Shown piece by piece: positions 1 through 8,770 of a stretch of 64,000 nt of DNA (positions are counted from its first letter, which is position 1; each line of letters opens with the position of its first letter). The translations under genes were made by a program, and so were the position numbers. The notes under the pieces are model-generated. The model was not told where the DNA came from, made no database searches, and was given only the letters and a program-made list of their open reading frames with translations. The DNA is from Polynucleobacter sp. es-EL-1 (GTDB taxonomy: Bacteria > Pseudomonadota > Gammaproteobacteria > Burkholderiales > Burkholderiaceae), in the NCBI RefSeq assembly GCF_018687975.1, contig NZ_CP061310.1, positions 992,001 through 1,056,000 on the forward strand, in the 5' to 3' direction.

Positions 1-105
1 TCTGCTTTTTATGATCAGCCTAAAGAATCTGGCGTGATCCGTTTTTGTTTTGCAAAGCAAGAGAAAACTCTTCACACTGCACTTGACAGACTACAAGCAC
101 TGTAA
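1..105 (+). CDS. C-terminal end of a PLP-dependent aminotransferase (partial)
   Basis: An open frame enters the window in frame 1 and stops with TAA at 103-105, giving 34 residues. They end in RFCFAKQEKTLHTALDRL followed by QAL. This resembles the C-terminal tail of class I/II aminotransferases of the methionine/kynurenine aminotransferase (YbdL-like) group, where an 'IRFCF(A/S)K' strand precedes a final helix. The rest of the gene lies outside the window, so the substrate cannot be judged. It runs in the same direction as the GST gene 16 bases downstream. Confidence 0.6.
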   Translation, partial: SAFYDQPKESGVIRFCFAKQEKTLHTALDRLQAL

Positions 106-121
106 TTTTTTAAGGAAAAAT

Positions 122-859
122 ATGGCGACCACTACAACACATAAAAAAGACATCATCGATGTCTATAGTTGGCCTACACCAAATGGCCATAAAGTGCATA
201 TCATGCTCGAAGAGTGTGGTTATAAATTGGGCAAAGATTGGATTGCCCATCCAATTGATATTGGTGCTGGCGACCAATTTAAAAAAGAGTTTTTGGCGAT
301 AAGCCCAAACAACAAGATTCCAGCCATTGTTGACCCACAGGGACCAGATGGAAAACCGATACACCTTTTTGAATCCGGTGCGATTTTGCTCTATCTCGCC
401 GCCAAGACGGGAAAGTTTCTACCCAAATCCGTGCGGGGTAAATATGAGGTTCTACAGTGGCTGATGTTCCAAATGGGTGGCTTGGGCCCGCTATTAGGAC
501 AAAACCACCATTTCCGCATTTATGCCCCTGAGAAGATTGAGTATGCGATCAATCGCTACACCAATGAGGCAAAGCGTCTTTATGGCGTCATAGATCATCA
601 ACTGAAAGATAATGCCTATATTGCTGGAAAGCAGTACTCCATTGCGGATATTGCCATCTTTCCTTGGACACGCAATTGGAAAAATCAAGGCATCGATATT
701 AATGACTATCCCCATTTCAAGCGCTGGTTTGAAATGGTGGGTGACCGTCCTGCGGTGAAGCGTGGCGTTGAAGTATTAACAGCGTTGCGCAAGCCCTTGC
801 ATGATGACAAGGCAAGAGAGCAATTGTTTGGTTCAACTCAGTATCAAAAAAGGAAATAG
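122..859 (+). CDS. Glutathione S-transferase family protein (YghU-like)
   Basis: A 245-residue cytosolic GST-fold protein that probably uses glutathione in a disulfide or reductive reaction. The thioredoxin-like N-terminal domain spans about residues 12-95. It has an SWPTPNGHKV segment at residues 16-25 that supplies the glutathione-contacting Thr/Asn, as in YghU/Ure2-like enzymes, and a NNKIPAI cis-proline loop. The all-helical C-terminal domain covers about residues 110-225 and contains the SIADIAIFPW helix. I chose ATG at 122 because AAGGA lies 6 bases upstream and the domain begins right after it; an in-frame ATG at 50 would add an unrelated tail overlapping the upstream gene. One base separates its stop from the next start, so the two are probably co-transcribed. 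The substrate is unknown. Confidence 0.85.
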   Translation: MATTTTHKKDIIDVYSWPTPNGHKVHIMLEECGYKLGKDWIAHPIDIGAGDQFKKEFLAISPNNKIPAIVDPQGPDGKPIHLFESGAILLYLAAKTGKFLPKSVRGKYEVLQWLMFQMGGLGPLLGQNHHFRIYAPEKIEYAINRYTNEAKRLYGVIDHQLKDNAYIAGKQYSIADIAIFPWTRNWKNQGIDINDYPHFKRWFEMVGDRPAVKRGVEVLTALRKPLHDDKAREQLFGSTQYQKRK

Positions 860-860
860 C

Positions 861-1715
861 ATGAAGATTCAATCAGTCGGCATTATCGGCGCGGGCACCA
901 TGGGTAATGGCATTGCTCAAGTATGCGCAGTCGCTGGCCTAGATGTAGTGATGGTTGACATTAATGATGCTGCCGTAGAGCGAGGGCTTGCGCAAATTTC
1001 CAAAAGCTTAGATCGTTTGGTCAAGAAAGAAACGCTTACCAATGAATCCAAAGCGGCCGCATTAAAACACATTAAAGGAAGCACTTCATACGCAGACCTC
1101 AGGGGTTTGCAATTGGTGATTGAAGCTGCGACAGAAAATCAAGCTATTAAAGAAAAGATTTTGAAGCAAGTCGACGAGATCGTTAGTGCAGAAACGATCA
1201 TTGCCACCAATACATCTTCACTCTCGATTACCAAGCTAGCTGCCCTCGACTCTCATCCCGAACGCTTTATTGGCATGCACTTCTTTAACCCCCCTCCACT
1301 CATGGCTTTAGTAGAGGTCATCAGAGGTTTACAAACGAGCGATGCCACCCATGCCGCCATTATTGAGATGGCTAAGCGAATTGGTAAAGAGCCTATTACG
1401 GTTAAAAATTCGCCAGGTTTTGTAGTGAACCGGATTTTATTGCCCATGATTAATGAAGCCTTTTTTGTTTTGTATGAAGGCCTTGCCAGCCCAGAAGATA
1501 TTGATGCGGGCATGAAGCTGGGCTGCAATCAACCGATTGGTCCACTCGCATTGGCTGACCTCATTGGTCTTGATACCTGCTTAGCCGTCATGGAAGTCTA
1601 TTTTGAAAACTTTAGTGACTCCAAATATCGTCCCTGCCCTCTCCTGCGTGAAATGGTGGCTGCTGGTTATCTTGGCCGCAAAACGGGTCGCGGCGTTTAT
1701 CAATACGACCAGTAA
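861..1715 (+). CDS. 3-hydroxybutyryl-CoA dehydrogenase
   Basis: A 284-residue NAD(P)-dependent dehydrogenase of the HBDH/PaaH family. It interconverts (S)-3-hydroxybutyryl-CoA and acetoacetyl-CoA in short-chain fatty-acid or butanoate metabolism. The Rossmann loop GAGTMG is at residues 10-15 near the N terminus. The catalytic His sits in HFFNPPP (His140), with the paired Glu in the following ALVEVIRG segment. The helical C-terminal dimerisation domain carries NRILLPMINEAF and ends in GYLGRKTGRGVY. The length is that of single-domain HBDH rather than the large fused FadB protein. The ATG at 861 follows AAAGGAAAT and lies one base after the GST stop. An upstream in-frame ATG at 801 would overlap the GST gene and was not used. 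Confidence 0.92.
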   Translation: MKIQSVGIIGAGTMGNGIAQVCAVAGLDVVMVDINDAAVERGLAQISKSLDRLVKKETLTNESKAAALKHIKGSTSYADLRGLQLVIEAATENQAIKEKILKQVDEIVSAETIIATNTSSLSITKLAALDSHPERFIGMHFFNPPPLMALVEVIRGLQTSDATHAAIIEMAKRIGKEPITVKNSPGFVVNRILLPMINEAFFVLYEGLASPEDIDAGMKLGCNQPIGPLALADLIGLDTCLAVMEVYFENFSDSKYRPCPLLREMVAAGYLGRKTGRGVYQYDQ

Positions 1716-1751
1716 CTTATTTTTTCTTAACCTCATCCATAAAGAAGTATC

Positions 1752-2231
1752 GTGAACCCCTTGCCCCCTCTTGTCATTAAATTATCTTATGCAGGTTTAA
1801 TTCCTTTTGTTGTACTTGCTTTAGTTGTTCAATTGGCGCCAACTCCCCTTAATTATTTAGGCGCTGAATCATTAGCTGGTTATGGGGCGGTCATCACGGC
1901 ATTTATGGGCGCATTGCACTGGGGTGCGAATCTTCATACCCTCGGAAAAAATCCTCCAGGCGATCGCTGGGAAGATCGTAACGCTTGGATCTGGGGAGTG
2001 GTTCCTGCGCTGGTGGCTTGGGTCGCTCTACATATTTACATTCCAGTAGGCCTATTAATTCTGGCATCAGCACTGATCATTCAACGCAATATTGATAAAG
2101 AGACCTATCAATATTATTTTTCAAGTGAAGAAGCTTGCGGTGCCTTTATGCGAATCCGCAACCGACTGACTATCGTCTCAGTGAGCTGTTTAGTGTGGGC
2201 CGCATTAGTCATGTTATTTCTACAGGACTAA
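1752..2231 (+). CDS. DUF3429 family membrane protein
   Basis: A 159-residue integral membrane protein of the DUF3429 family; no biochemical function is established. It starts with GTG. Hydrophobic segments are visible at about residues 12-32 (AGLIPFVVLALVV), 45-60, 80-105 (WGVVPALVAWVALHI plus a second helix) and 138-157. GALHWGANL at about 54-62 and the second-half IQRNIDKETYQYYF are recognisable family features. It lies 36 bases after the dehydrogenase and 11 bases before rarA, so it probably shares a transcript. In related proteobacteria this family is seen as an isolated housekeeping membrane protein; I infer no pathway. Confidence 0.75.
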   Translation: MNPLPPLVIKLSYAGLIPFVVLALVVQLAPTPLNYLGAESLAGYGAVITAFMGALHWGANLHTLGKNPPGDRWEDRNAWIWGVVPALVAWVALHIYIPVGLLILASALIIQRNIDKETYQYYFSSEEACGAFMRIRNRLTIVSVSCLVWAALVMLFLQD

Positions 2232-2242
2232 TCCCAGCACAC

Positions 2243-3556
2243 ATGGGTACGCTCTTTGATCAAGATCCACCAGCCCCTTTAGCTGAGGTTTTACGCCCTC
2301 GCGTCGTAGAGGAAGTGATTGGACAGGCGCACCTATTAGCAACAGGCAAGCCTCTGCAACTGGCATTTGCCGCTCGCAAGCCCCATTCAATGATTTTATG
2401 GGGCCCTCCTGGTGTCGGTAAAACTACACTGGCAAGGCTATCGGCCAAGGCGTTTGATCGAGAATTTATTGCAATTTCAGCGGTACTGGCTGGTGTAAAA
2501 GAAATTCGGGAGGCCATCGAACAAGCCCAACGCAATATGTCTGAACAAGGCAAGCAAACTATTTTGTTTGTTGATGAAATTCATCGCTTTAATAAAAGCC
2601 AACAGGATGCATTGCTCCCGCATGTAGAGTCTGGACTATTTACCTTTATTGGTGCCACGACTGAAAACCCCTCTTTTGAAGTCAACTCTGCACTTCTTTC
2701 TCGGGCACAAGTTTATGTACTCAAATCCTTAAGCACTGAAGAGCTCAAGCAATTATTTGAGCGCGCACGTTCTTGTGCAATGCCTGAGCTTACTTTTGAT
2801 GAAGCTGCTGTCACGACTCTCATTACCCATGCTGATGGAGATGCCCGCCGTCTCCTTAACCTTATTGAGCAGGTACGTAATGCGCTTTCCGCACCCAATT
2901 CTTTAACGACCAATATTGATCAAGCTTTTATTGAAAATGCCCTGACCATTCAAGCGCGGCGCTTTGATAAAGGGGGGGATCACTTTTACGATCAAATCTC
3001 TGCTCTGCATAAATCGGTTCGAGGCTCAAATCCAGACGCTGCACTGTATTGGCTATGTCGCATGCTTGATGGCGGTACAGATCCACGCTATTTAGCCAGA
3101 CGCATTATTCGCATGGCCTGGGAAGATATTGGACTGGCAGATCCGCGCGCCATGCAGCTGGCAAATGATGCTGCACTAACCTATGAACGTCTTGGCTCGC
3201 CAGAAGGTGAGCTCGCTCTAGGTCAAGCTGTAATCTACCTCGCGATAGCAGCCAAAAGTAATGCCAGTTATAAAGCGTTTAATGCTGCTCGAGCTTATGT
3301 TGCAAATGATCAGACTAAGCCTGTTCCGAATCATTTGCGCAACGCCCCGACTAAGCTTCTGAAAGAATTAGGTCACGGTAAAGAATATCGCTATGCACAT
3401 GATGAACCTCATGCTTATGCCGCAGGCGAAACCTATTTACCAGAAGGCATGGCAGAGCCGCATTGGTATGAGCCGGTTGATCGAGGACTTGAAGCACAAA
3501 TAGCCGAAAAGATGGCCTTCTTACGCAAACTCGATGTAGATTCAAAGTCAAAATGA
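2243..3556 (+). CDS. rarA: Replication-associated recombination protein RarA (MgsA), AAA+ ATPase
   Basis: A 437-residue AAA+ ATPase of the clamp-loader-like RarA/MgsA/WRNIP1 family, which acts at stalled replication forks. Walker A is GPPGVGKT at residues 54-61. Walker B is ILFVDEIHRF, with the Asp near 111. Sensor 1 is in GATTENPSFEVN, and the C-terminal tetramerisation domain contains GSNPDAALYWL and ARRIIRMAWEDIGLADP, which are diagnostic of the family. I chose ATG at 2243 because the protein then begins with the usual MGTLFDQDPPAPLAEVLRP; an earlier frame start would overlap the DUF3429 gene. Its stop overlaps the next start as ATGA, so the isomerase-like gene is probably translationally coupled. 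Confidence 0.95.
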   Translation: MGTLFDQDPPAPLAEVLRPRVVEEVIGQAHLLATGKPLQLAFAARKPHSMILWGPPGVGKTTLARLSAKAFDREFIAISAVLAGVKEIREAIEQAQRNMSEQGKQTILFVDEIHRFNKSQQDALLPHVESGLFTFIGATTENPSFEVNSALLSRAQVYVLKSLSTEELKQLFERARSCAMPELTFDEAAVTTLITHADGDARRLLNLIEQVRNALSAPNSLTTNIDQAFIENALTIQARRFDKGGDHFYDQISALHKSVRGSNPDAALYWLCRMLDGGTDPRYLARRIIRMAWEDIGLADPRAMQLANDAALTYERLGSPEGELALGQAVIYLAIAAKSNASYKAFNAARAYVANDQTKPVPNHLRNAPTKLLKELGHGKEYRYAHDEPHAYAAGETYLPEGMAEPHWYEPVDRGLEAQIAEKMAFLRKLDVDSKSK

Positions 3557-4188
3557 GCCCGAACAATATCAGCAAGCCCAAGGCCAAACTCTATTACGAC
3601 ATCATTTCGCCCTTTTCCTATTTTTATATCAAACAGCGTCACCGCCTTTCTGATCAAATTGAGATTGAACCAATCCCAATCTTGCTAGGGGGACTTTTTA
3701 GGGCAACCGATAATCGGGGGCCTGGAGAGATTCCTGCAAAACGCCCACACACCTATCAATACTGCGTTTGGCTAGCCGAAAAATTGGGCATACCATTTCG
3801 GTTTCCAGAACATCATCCATTCCTGACTGTTGCACCTCAGCGTTTGTTGGCACAAGAAAATGCCAACTGGCAGATGGTGGAGCGCGCCTTTGATTATGTT
3901 TGGTTAGAGGGCAAGGATCCCAATTTATCCTGGCCTCAGTTTTGTGAATATTTGGGTTTACCTATCCAAACCCCTAAGCCGGATAGTCCAATGGCTAAAG
4001 AAAAACTGATAGCCAATACTCATTTAGCTAAAGAGGATGGTGCATTTGGGGTCCCTGCACTGGTTATCAATGAGCAATGCTTTTGGGGTCTTGATACGAT
4101 TGACTGGGCATTAGACTATCTAGCTAGACCCGGGATGTTTGAGGAGCCCACCTATTTGCGGGCCAAAAATATGCCTTTTGGACTCTAA
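3553..4188 (+). CDS. 2-hydroxychromene-2-carboxylate isomerase / DsbA-like (GST kappa) protein
   Basis: A 211-residue thioredoxin-fold protein of the HCCA isomerase / GST-kappa branch of the DsbA superfamily. The start YYDIISPFSYFYIKQ (residues 14-28) places a Ser (Ser19) where these glutathione-dependent isomerases have the catalytic Ser instead of the DsbA CxxC. The C-terminal GAFGVPALVIN holds the family cis-Pro loop, followed by a WGLDTIDW segment. HCCA isomerase acts in naphthalene breakdown, but no aromatic degradation genes are nearby, so the real substrate is uncertain. It overlaps rarA by 4 bases (ATGA). Confidence 0.82.
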   Translation: MSPNNISKPKAKLYYDIISPFSYFYIKQRHRLSDQIEIEPIPILLGGLFRATDNRGPGEIPAKRPHTYQYCVWLAEKLGIPFRFPEHHPFLTVAPQRLLAQENANWQMVERAFDYVWLEGKDPNLSWPQFCEYLGLPIQTPKPDSPMAKEKLIANTHLAKEDGAFGVPALVINEQCFWGLDTIDWALDYLARPGMFEEPTYLRAKNMPFGL

Positions 4189-4258
4189 GCAGCATAAGCT
4201 CTTTCATCCCAATACAATGCATTCAAAGAACTCTCTATTTATCACAAGGACTTACATC

Positions 4259-4834
4259 ATGCGTAATATCATTGCTGCCCTCGTATTTGCCGCTACTTGT
4301 TTAAGTAGCATCAGCGCATTTGCTGGACCTAAAGTGGAATTCAAAACCACTATGGGTAATTTCGTAGTTGAGCTTGACTCTGTGAAGGCACCAAAGACGA
4401 CTGCTAATTTTTTGAACTACGTCAATAGCGGCTTTTATAACGGCACCATTTTTCATCGCGTTATTAATGGCTTCATGATTCAAGGAGGTGGGTTTACTCC
4501 AGACTTGGTTCAAAAACCCACTAATGCACCAGTAGTATCTGAAGCTCAAAATGGTTTGAAGAATCAAACGTACACCATTGCAATGGCTCGCACTTCTGAC
4601 CCTGACTCAGCTACTGCCCAGTTTTTTATCAACGTCAAAGATAACGAAGGCCTCAATTATCCCAATGCTATGGGTAATGGCTACACCGTGTTTGGCAAAG
4701 TAATTTCTGGTACGCAAACGATTGATGACATTCGTAAAGTGCCAACGATGGTTGCAAGCGCACCAAAAATGGGGCGTATGGCCGATGTACCAAGCAAAAC
4801 AGTCACTATCGAATCAGCAACTGTTCTGAAGTAA
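4259..4834 (+). CDS. Peptidylprolyl isomerase, cyclophilin type, exported
   Basis: A 191-residue cyclophilin that catalyses cis-trans isomerisation of prolyl bonds. The first 22 or so residues (MRNIIAALVFAATCLSS then SAFA-G) form a cleavable signal peptide, which places it in the periplasm, as for PpiA. The catalytic core is present: FHRVINGFMIQGG with Arg, Phe and Gln, then the TAQFFINVKDN and YTVFGKVISG strands. The ATG at 4259 follows ACAAGGAC and begins the signal peptide; an upstream in-frame ATG would spoil it. The gene lies 70 bases after the isomerase-like gene and 23 bases before pabBC. Confidence 0.92.
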   Translation: MRNIIAALVFAATCLSSISAFAGPKVEFKTTMGNFVVELDSVKAPKTTANFLNYVNSGFYNGTIFHRVINGFMIQGGGFTPDLVQKPTNAPVVSEAQNGLKNQTYTIAMARTSDPDSATAQFFINVKDNEGLNYPNAMGNGYTVFGKVISGTQTIDDIRKVPTMVASAPKMGRMADVPSKTVTIESATVLK

Positions 4835-4857
4835 GTGCTACTCCAGCAATCAAGACC

Positions 4858-6696
4858 ATGATTCTGCTCGATGATGCTCAGAGCACCCTAATACAGCCGA
4901 CGAGTCGACTCTATCAGGATCCGTTACGCAGCTGGAGCATTACAGCCTCTCATTGCGATGCAGATAATAAGAGGCTCATTGAGCAATGCCTCCTCGAGAT
5001 CCAAGAGGTACTTCATCAAGGCAAATTCGTAGTAGTCGCATTTGCCTATGAACTTGGTCGCCTCATTCATCATCTGCCAAGCCGTGAAAATAGTTTATCT
5101 ACGCACTTAAATCATCCCCTAATTCAGGCTTGGTCATTTGATTCCTATGAGGCATTAAGCAAAGAGCAAGTTGACGCATTTTTAAACAATCAACTTACTC
5201 AATCAAGTAATACGCCTAAACCCTCGGGGATTGCCAATCTATCCAATTCGCTAGACGAAGCGAAATTTGCTCAAGACATCGCTACCATTCATGAATATAT
5301 TAAGAGTGGTGATTGCTACCAAATTAATCATACCTATCGCATTACTGGCGATACCTATGGTGAACCGCTAGCACTCTATCAGCGTTTAAGAGAACGTCAG
5401 CCAGGAAGATTTGGTGCCTATATTGAAGATGGCGAAAACTATATTCTTTCTCAATCCCCTGAGTTATTTATTGCGCGCAATGGGCAAACCTTAACAGCCA
5501 TGCCCATGAAAGGCACGGCCAATGCCTTAAGCGAATCTGCAGACCAGCTTTGTCAAGACCTTAAAAATCAAGCTGAAAATGTCATGATCGTTGATCTCTT
5601 GCGTAATGATTTGAGCAGACTTGCTTTGCCAGGGACAGTGAGTGTGCCGCACCTATTCCAAGTGGCAAGACATGGTGATGTATTGCAAATGACTTCCACC
5701 GTTCAGGCACAAGCAAAGCCGCAGATTCAATTGCTCGACATCCTCAATGCCGTTTTTCCCTGTGGGTCAGTAACAGGGGCACCCAAGAAGCGCAGCATGG
5801 AAATTATTCAAGAGCTTGAGCCATCTGATCGCGGCTATTACTGTGGCGCCTTGGGTTGGTTAGATCCTAGCGGTGATTTTGCGCTGAGCGTGCCTATTCG
5901 CACGATTGAAATTCAACGTGATATCCAGACGCAGGCTTCTCGTTTTACTCTAGGCGTGGGTGCTGGAATTACGATCGACTCTCAGGCACAGCAAGAATGG
6001 GAAGAATGTCAGATCAAGGCCAAGTTCCTGTGCCAACTACCCAGTGAGGTGGGCCTGTTTGAAACCATTCTGATTGTGAATGGTGAGCCTGCCCATATTG
6101 AGCGCCACCTTAATCGTCTGCAACACTCTGCACTAGCTCTTGGAATTGCCTTATCAAGAGATCATGTCAAAGAGCTTATTTATGCAGCATGTAGTTCATG
6201 TGACAAGTCTAGCAAATACCGTTTACGAGTCGATGTCGATTTTAAAGGTGCTGTGACATGGCAATTATCAGCACTAGCAGCATTAGAGGAAAAAGTAAGA
6301 ATTTTTTGGGCAAGCGATATTCTTTCTAATCCAGAGGATGCGATCATGCACTCTGGCAATGTATTGCTACAACATAAAGTTAGCGCTAGGGATGCTTATG
6401 ATATGGCATGGCAAAAAGCACAATCCCTAGGGGGATTTGATGCCCTCTTTATCAATGAAAAAGGGTTTGTCACTGAAGGTGGGAGAAGTAGTATTTTTAT
6501 TCAAGCTGCTGATGGCAATCAATGGCTTACACCACCACTCAATGCTGGCGTATTACCTGGGGTGATGCGCTCCATCATTCTGAGCGATCCCCAGAGAAAT
6601 GCCCATGAAGCTAACCTTACTATTAATGATGTGAAGAATGCGAAGGCTATCATGCTCACTAATGCATTACGTGGCGTTATCCCAGCCTATTTATAG
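4858..6696 (+). CDS. pabB: Aminodeoxychorismate synthase component I fused to aminodeoxychorismate lyase (PabB-PabC)
   Basis: A 612-residue bifunctional folate-pathway enzyme. Residues 1 to about 395 are PabB, converting chorismate plus ammonia to 4-amino-4-deoxychorismate: note SGDCYQINHTYR, MPMKGTA, VMIVDLLRNDLSR, and the chorismate-binding GSVTGAPKKRSMEII near 303-317. Residues about 398-612 are a PabC-like PLP-dependent fold-type IV lyase making p-aminobenzoate: VGLFETILI at the start, and FINEKGFVTEGGRSSIFI with a LTPPLNAGVLPGVMR segment. The active-site Lys is probably the one in LLQHKVSARDAYD. PabB-PabC fusions are common in Betaproteobacteria. The glutaminase PabA is not in this window. 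No strong ribosome site precedes ATG 4858. Confidence 0.93.
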   Translation: MILLDDAQSTLIQPTSRLYQDPLRSWSITASHCDADNKRLIEQCLLEIQEVLHQGKFVVVAFAYELGRLIHHLPSRENSLSTHLNHPLIQAWSFDSYEALSKEQVDAFLNNQLTQSSNTPKPSGIANLSNSLDEAKFAQDIATIHEYIKSGDCYQINHTYRITGDTYGEPLALYQRLRERQPGRFGAYIEDGENYILSQSPELFIARNGQTLTAMPMKGTANALSESADQLCQDLKNQAENVMIVDLLRNDLSRLALPGTVSVPHLFQVARHGDVLQMTSTVQAQAKPQIQLLDILNAVFPCGSVTGAPKKRSMEIIQELEPSDRGYYCGALGWLDPSGDFALSVPIRTIEIQRDIQTQASRFTLGVGAGITIDSQAQQEWEECQIKAKFLCQLPSEVGLFETILIVNGEPAHIERHLNRLQHSALALGIALSRDHVKELIYAACSSCDKSSKYRLRVDVDFKGAVTWQLSALAALEEKVRIFWASDILSNPEDAIMHSGNVLLQHKVSARDAYDMAWQKAQSLGGFDALFINEKGFVTEGGRSSIFIQAADGNQWLTPPLNAGVLPGVMRSIILSDPQRNAHEANLTINDVKNAKAIMLTNALRGVIPAYL

Positions 6697-6705
6697 AAAG
6701 CAAGC

Positions 6706-7266
6706 ATGAAGTTTTGCTCCAATTGCGCTTCACCTATCACCGTGAAAATTCCGGCGGATGACTCGCGTGAGCGTCATGTCTGCGAATCCTGCGGGATGAT
6801 TCATTACTGTAATCCGCGCAATGTAGTCGGTAGCATTCCGGTCTATGGAGAACAGGTTTTACTGTGCAAGCGGGCCATAGCACCACGTCACGGTTATTGG
6901 ACTCTGCCTGCAGGTTTTATGGAACTAGGCGAGAGTACCAGCGCTGGTGCTGCACGCGAAACTCAAGAAGAAGCTGGTGCGATAGTGGAAATTGGTCCAC
7001 TCTATTCCTTATTAAATGTGCCCCATGCTGAGCAAGTTCACCTCTTTTATTTAGCTCAGATGCATACCCCATATTTTTATGCGGGAGAAGAGAGTCTTGA
7101 GGTGGCGCTATTTTATGAACATGAAATTCCCTGGCAAGAGCTCGCCTTTCCGACAGTAAAGCAAACTCTAGAATGGTTTTTTGCTGATCGCGCTGCGGGC
7201 TTACTGCATGCTGATGCACAAATCAGCGTCAGGACAAGAGATGTCCTCCCCACAGAAAAGATTTAA
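6706..7266 (+). CDS. NUDIX hydrolase with N-terminal zinc ribbon
   Basis: A 186-residue NUDIX pyrophosphohydrolase. The N-terminal zinc ribbon has Cys4, Cys7, Cys26 and Cys29 (CSNC...CESC), with HYCNPRNVVG following, as in the NudC-like branch. The NUDIX box runs from Gly70 to about residue 92 (GFMELGESTSAGAA then RETQEEAG) with the metal-binding REx2EE intact. A PxxLNVPHAEQVHLFYLA strand completes the fold. NADH pyrophosphatase proper is longer (about 260 residues), so this is a shorter relative of unknown nucleotide preference. It begins 9 bases after pabBC and is followed 14 bases later by aat, consistent with an operon. Confidence 0.88.
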   Translation: MKFCSNCASPITVKIPADDSRERHVCESCGMIHYCNPRNVVGSIPVYGEQVLLCKRAIAPRHGYWTLPAGFMELGESTSAGAARETQEEAGAIVEIGPLYSLLNVPHAEQVHLFYLAQMHTPYFYAGEESLEVALFYEHEIPWQELAFPTVKQTLEWFFADRAAGLLHADAQISVRTRDVLPTEKI

Positions 7267-7280
7267 TTAGGCGCCCATTC

Positions 7281-8018
7281 ATGAGCAATATTGCCTGGTT
7301 AGGCGCTCAGGATCCCTTTCCTAATCCACTCCTATCACCCGATCCAGATCCAAGCGTTCCAGGATTGGTTGCGGTGAGTGAGCGCATTTACCCCGGTCAA
7401 CTTTCTAGAGCCTATCAAATGGGGATTTTTCCCTGGTACTCTGATAATCAACCAGTGCTGTGGTGGTCACCCAATCCTCGCATGGTACTTAAACCTGCAG
7501 ACTTCAAATGCCATGAGTCTCTCAAAAAGACCATCAGAAATTTTCTAAACGACCCCCGTAAATCCGTAGAAGTTGATCATGATTTTGCTGCGGTTGTTCG
7601 ATCGTGCGCGACTGCCAGAAGGAAAGATCAAGATGGCACTTGGATTACCCACGAAATCATGGATGCTTACACGAAGCTACATGACGAGGGTCACGCCCAT
7701 AGCATTGCTATTGTTGATCATGGACAACTAATTGGCGGTTTGTACTGTGTTGCATTTGGCGGCATGGTCTTCGGTGAATCCATGTTTAGCCATCAAACGG
7801 ACGCCTCTAAACTGGCCTTAGCCGCGCTTTGTGCTTGGTGCACAGAGCATGCTATAGCGATGATTGATTGCCAGCAAGAAACTGCACACCTACGTTCACT
7901 CGGGGCTGCACCCCTGTCACGAGAGGTCTTTTTAAATCATCTGCACAATGCGCTAAAGCAAACTAATATAGAGCTACCTTGGACTTTTAATAAAGAGATA
8001 CTGAGTCACTGGTTATGA
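7281..8018 (+). CDS. aat: Leucyl/phenylalanyl-tRNA-protein transferase
   Basis: A 245-residue enzyme that transfers Leu or Phe from aminoacyl-tRNA to N-terminal Arg/Lys of proteins, creating ClpS/ClpAP degrons in the cytosol. Family signatures are MGIFPWYSDNQPVLWWSPNPR (residues about 48-68, given here as one landmark), TWITHEIMDAY, and IGGLYCVAFGGMVFGESM, which includes the GNAT-like acyl-transfer core. The C-terminal IDCQQETAHLRSLGA segment is also typical. The last 4 bases overlap the bpt start (ATGA), so the two N-degron transferases are coupled in translation. Confidence 0.95.
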   Translation: MSNIAWLGAQDPFPNPLLSPDPDPSVPGLVAVSERIYPGQLSRAYQMGIFPWYSDNQPVLWWSPNPRMVLKPADFKCHESLKKTIRNFLNDPRKSVEVDHDFAAVVRSCATARRKDQDGTWITHEIMDAYTKLHDEGHAHSIAIVDHGQLIGGLYCVAFGGMVFGESMFSHQTDASKLALAALCAWCTEHAIAMIDCQQETAHLRSLGAAPLSREVFLNHLHNALKQTNIELPWTFNKEILSHWL

Positions 8019-8761
8019 CACAGCTTAAAGAGCTTCCTTTAACAACCTTGCAGTTTTATGCAACTGCACCCTATCCCTGTAGCTATCTACCGGGAAAGAT
8101 TGCGCGTTCGCAAGTAGCCACACCGTCTCATCTAATTCATGCCGATTTGTACGGGGAGTTAGTCAATGCAGGATTTCGTCGCAGCGGCTTATATACCTAT
8201 CGCCCCTATTGCGATGAATGCCGCGCATGCATCGCAACCCGCATTCCTGTTGCTCAGTTTCAAGCCAATCGAAGCCAGCGCCGTTCATGGAAAAAGCATC
8301 AAGGCCTTGAAATCCGAGTTTTAAATCTAGGTTACCAAGAAGAGCATTATGAGCTCTATCAACAATATCAAATGACCCGTCATGCTGATGACGATATGGA
8401 TCGCGATGACCAAGATCAATACATGCAGTTTTTATTGCAAAGTCGTGTAAATTCTCGGATTGTTGAATTTCGGGATGGCCCGCAAGATACCCATCCTGGC
8501 AAGTTACGCATGGTCAGCATGATCGATATCCTTGAACAAGGCATCTCCTCGGTCTACACCTTCTTTGATACTACTAACCCCTCTGCCAGCTACGGTACTT
8601 ACAGCATCTTGTGGCAAATTAGGCAGGCCCTTGAGCTAGAACTGCCATACCTATACCTTGGTTACTATATTGAGAATAGCGAAAAGATGTCTTATAAAGC
8701 CAAGTTCCAGCCCATTGAAGGCTTGATCGATGATCACTGGCAAGCTATCGTTGCGCGATAA
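8015..8761 (+). CDS. bpt: Aspartate/glutamate leucyltransferase (Bpt; arginyltransferase family)
   Basis: A 248-residue member of the ATE1-like family. In proteobacteria, Bpt adds Leu to N-terminal Asp/Glu and feeds the ClpS N-degron pathway. N-terminal landmarks are CSYLPGKIARSQVATP and GFRRSGLYTYRPYCDEC. The Cys pairs CDEC and the following RACIATRIPV belong to the N-terminal ATE domain. The C-terminal ATE domain has SVYTFFDTTNPSASYGTYS and YLYLGYYIENSEKMSYKAKF, with the usual end near LIDDHWQ. It overlaps aat by 4 bases. aat and bpt side by side means both tiers of bacterial N-end tagging are made from one transcript. Confidence 0.93.
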   Translation: MTQLKELPLTTLQFYATAPYPCSYLPGKIARSQVATPSHLIHADLYGELVNAGFRRSGLYTYRPYCDECRACIATRIPVAQFQANRSQRRSWKKHQGLEIRVLNLGYQEEHYELYQQYQMTRHADDDMDRDDQDQYMQFLLQSRVNSRIVEFRDGPQDTHPGKLRMVSMIDILEQGISSVYTFFDTTNPSASYGTYSILWQIRQALELELPYLYLGYYIENSEKMSYKAKFQPIEGLIDDHWQAIVAR

Positions 8762-8770
8762 TATCTATCT

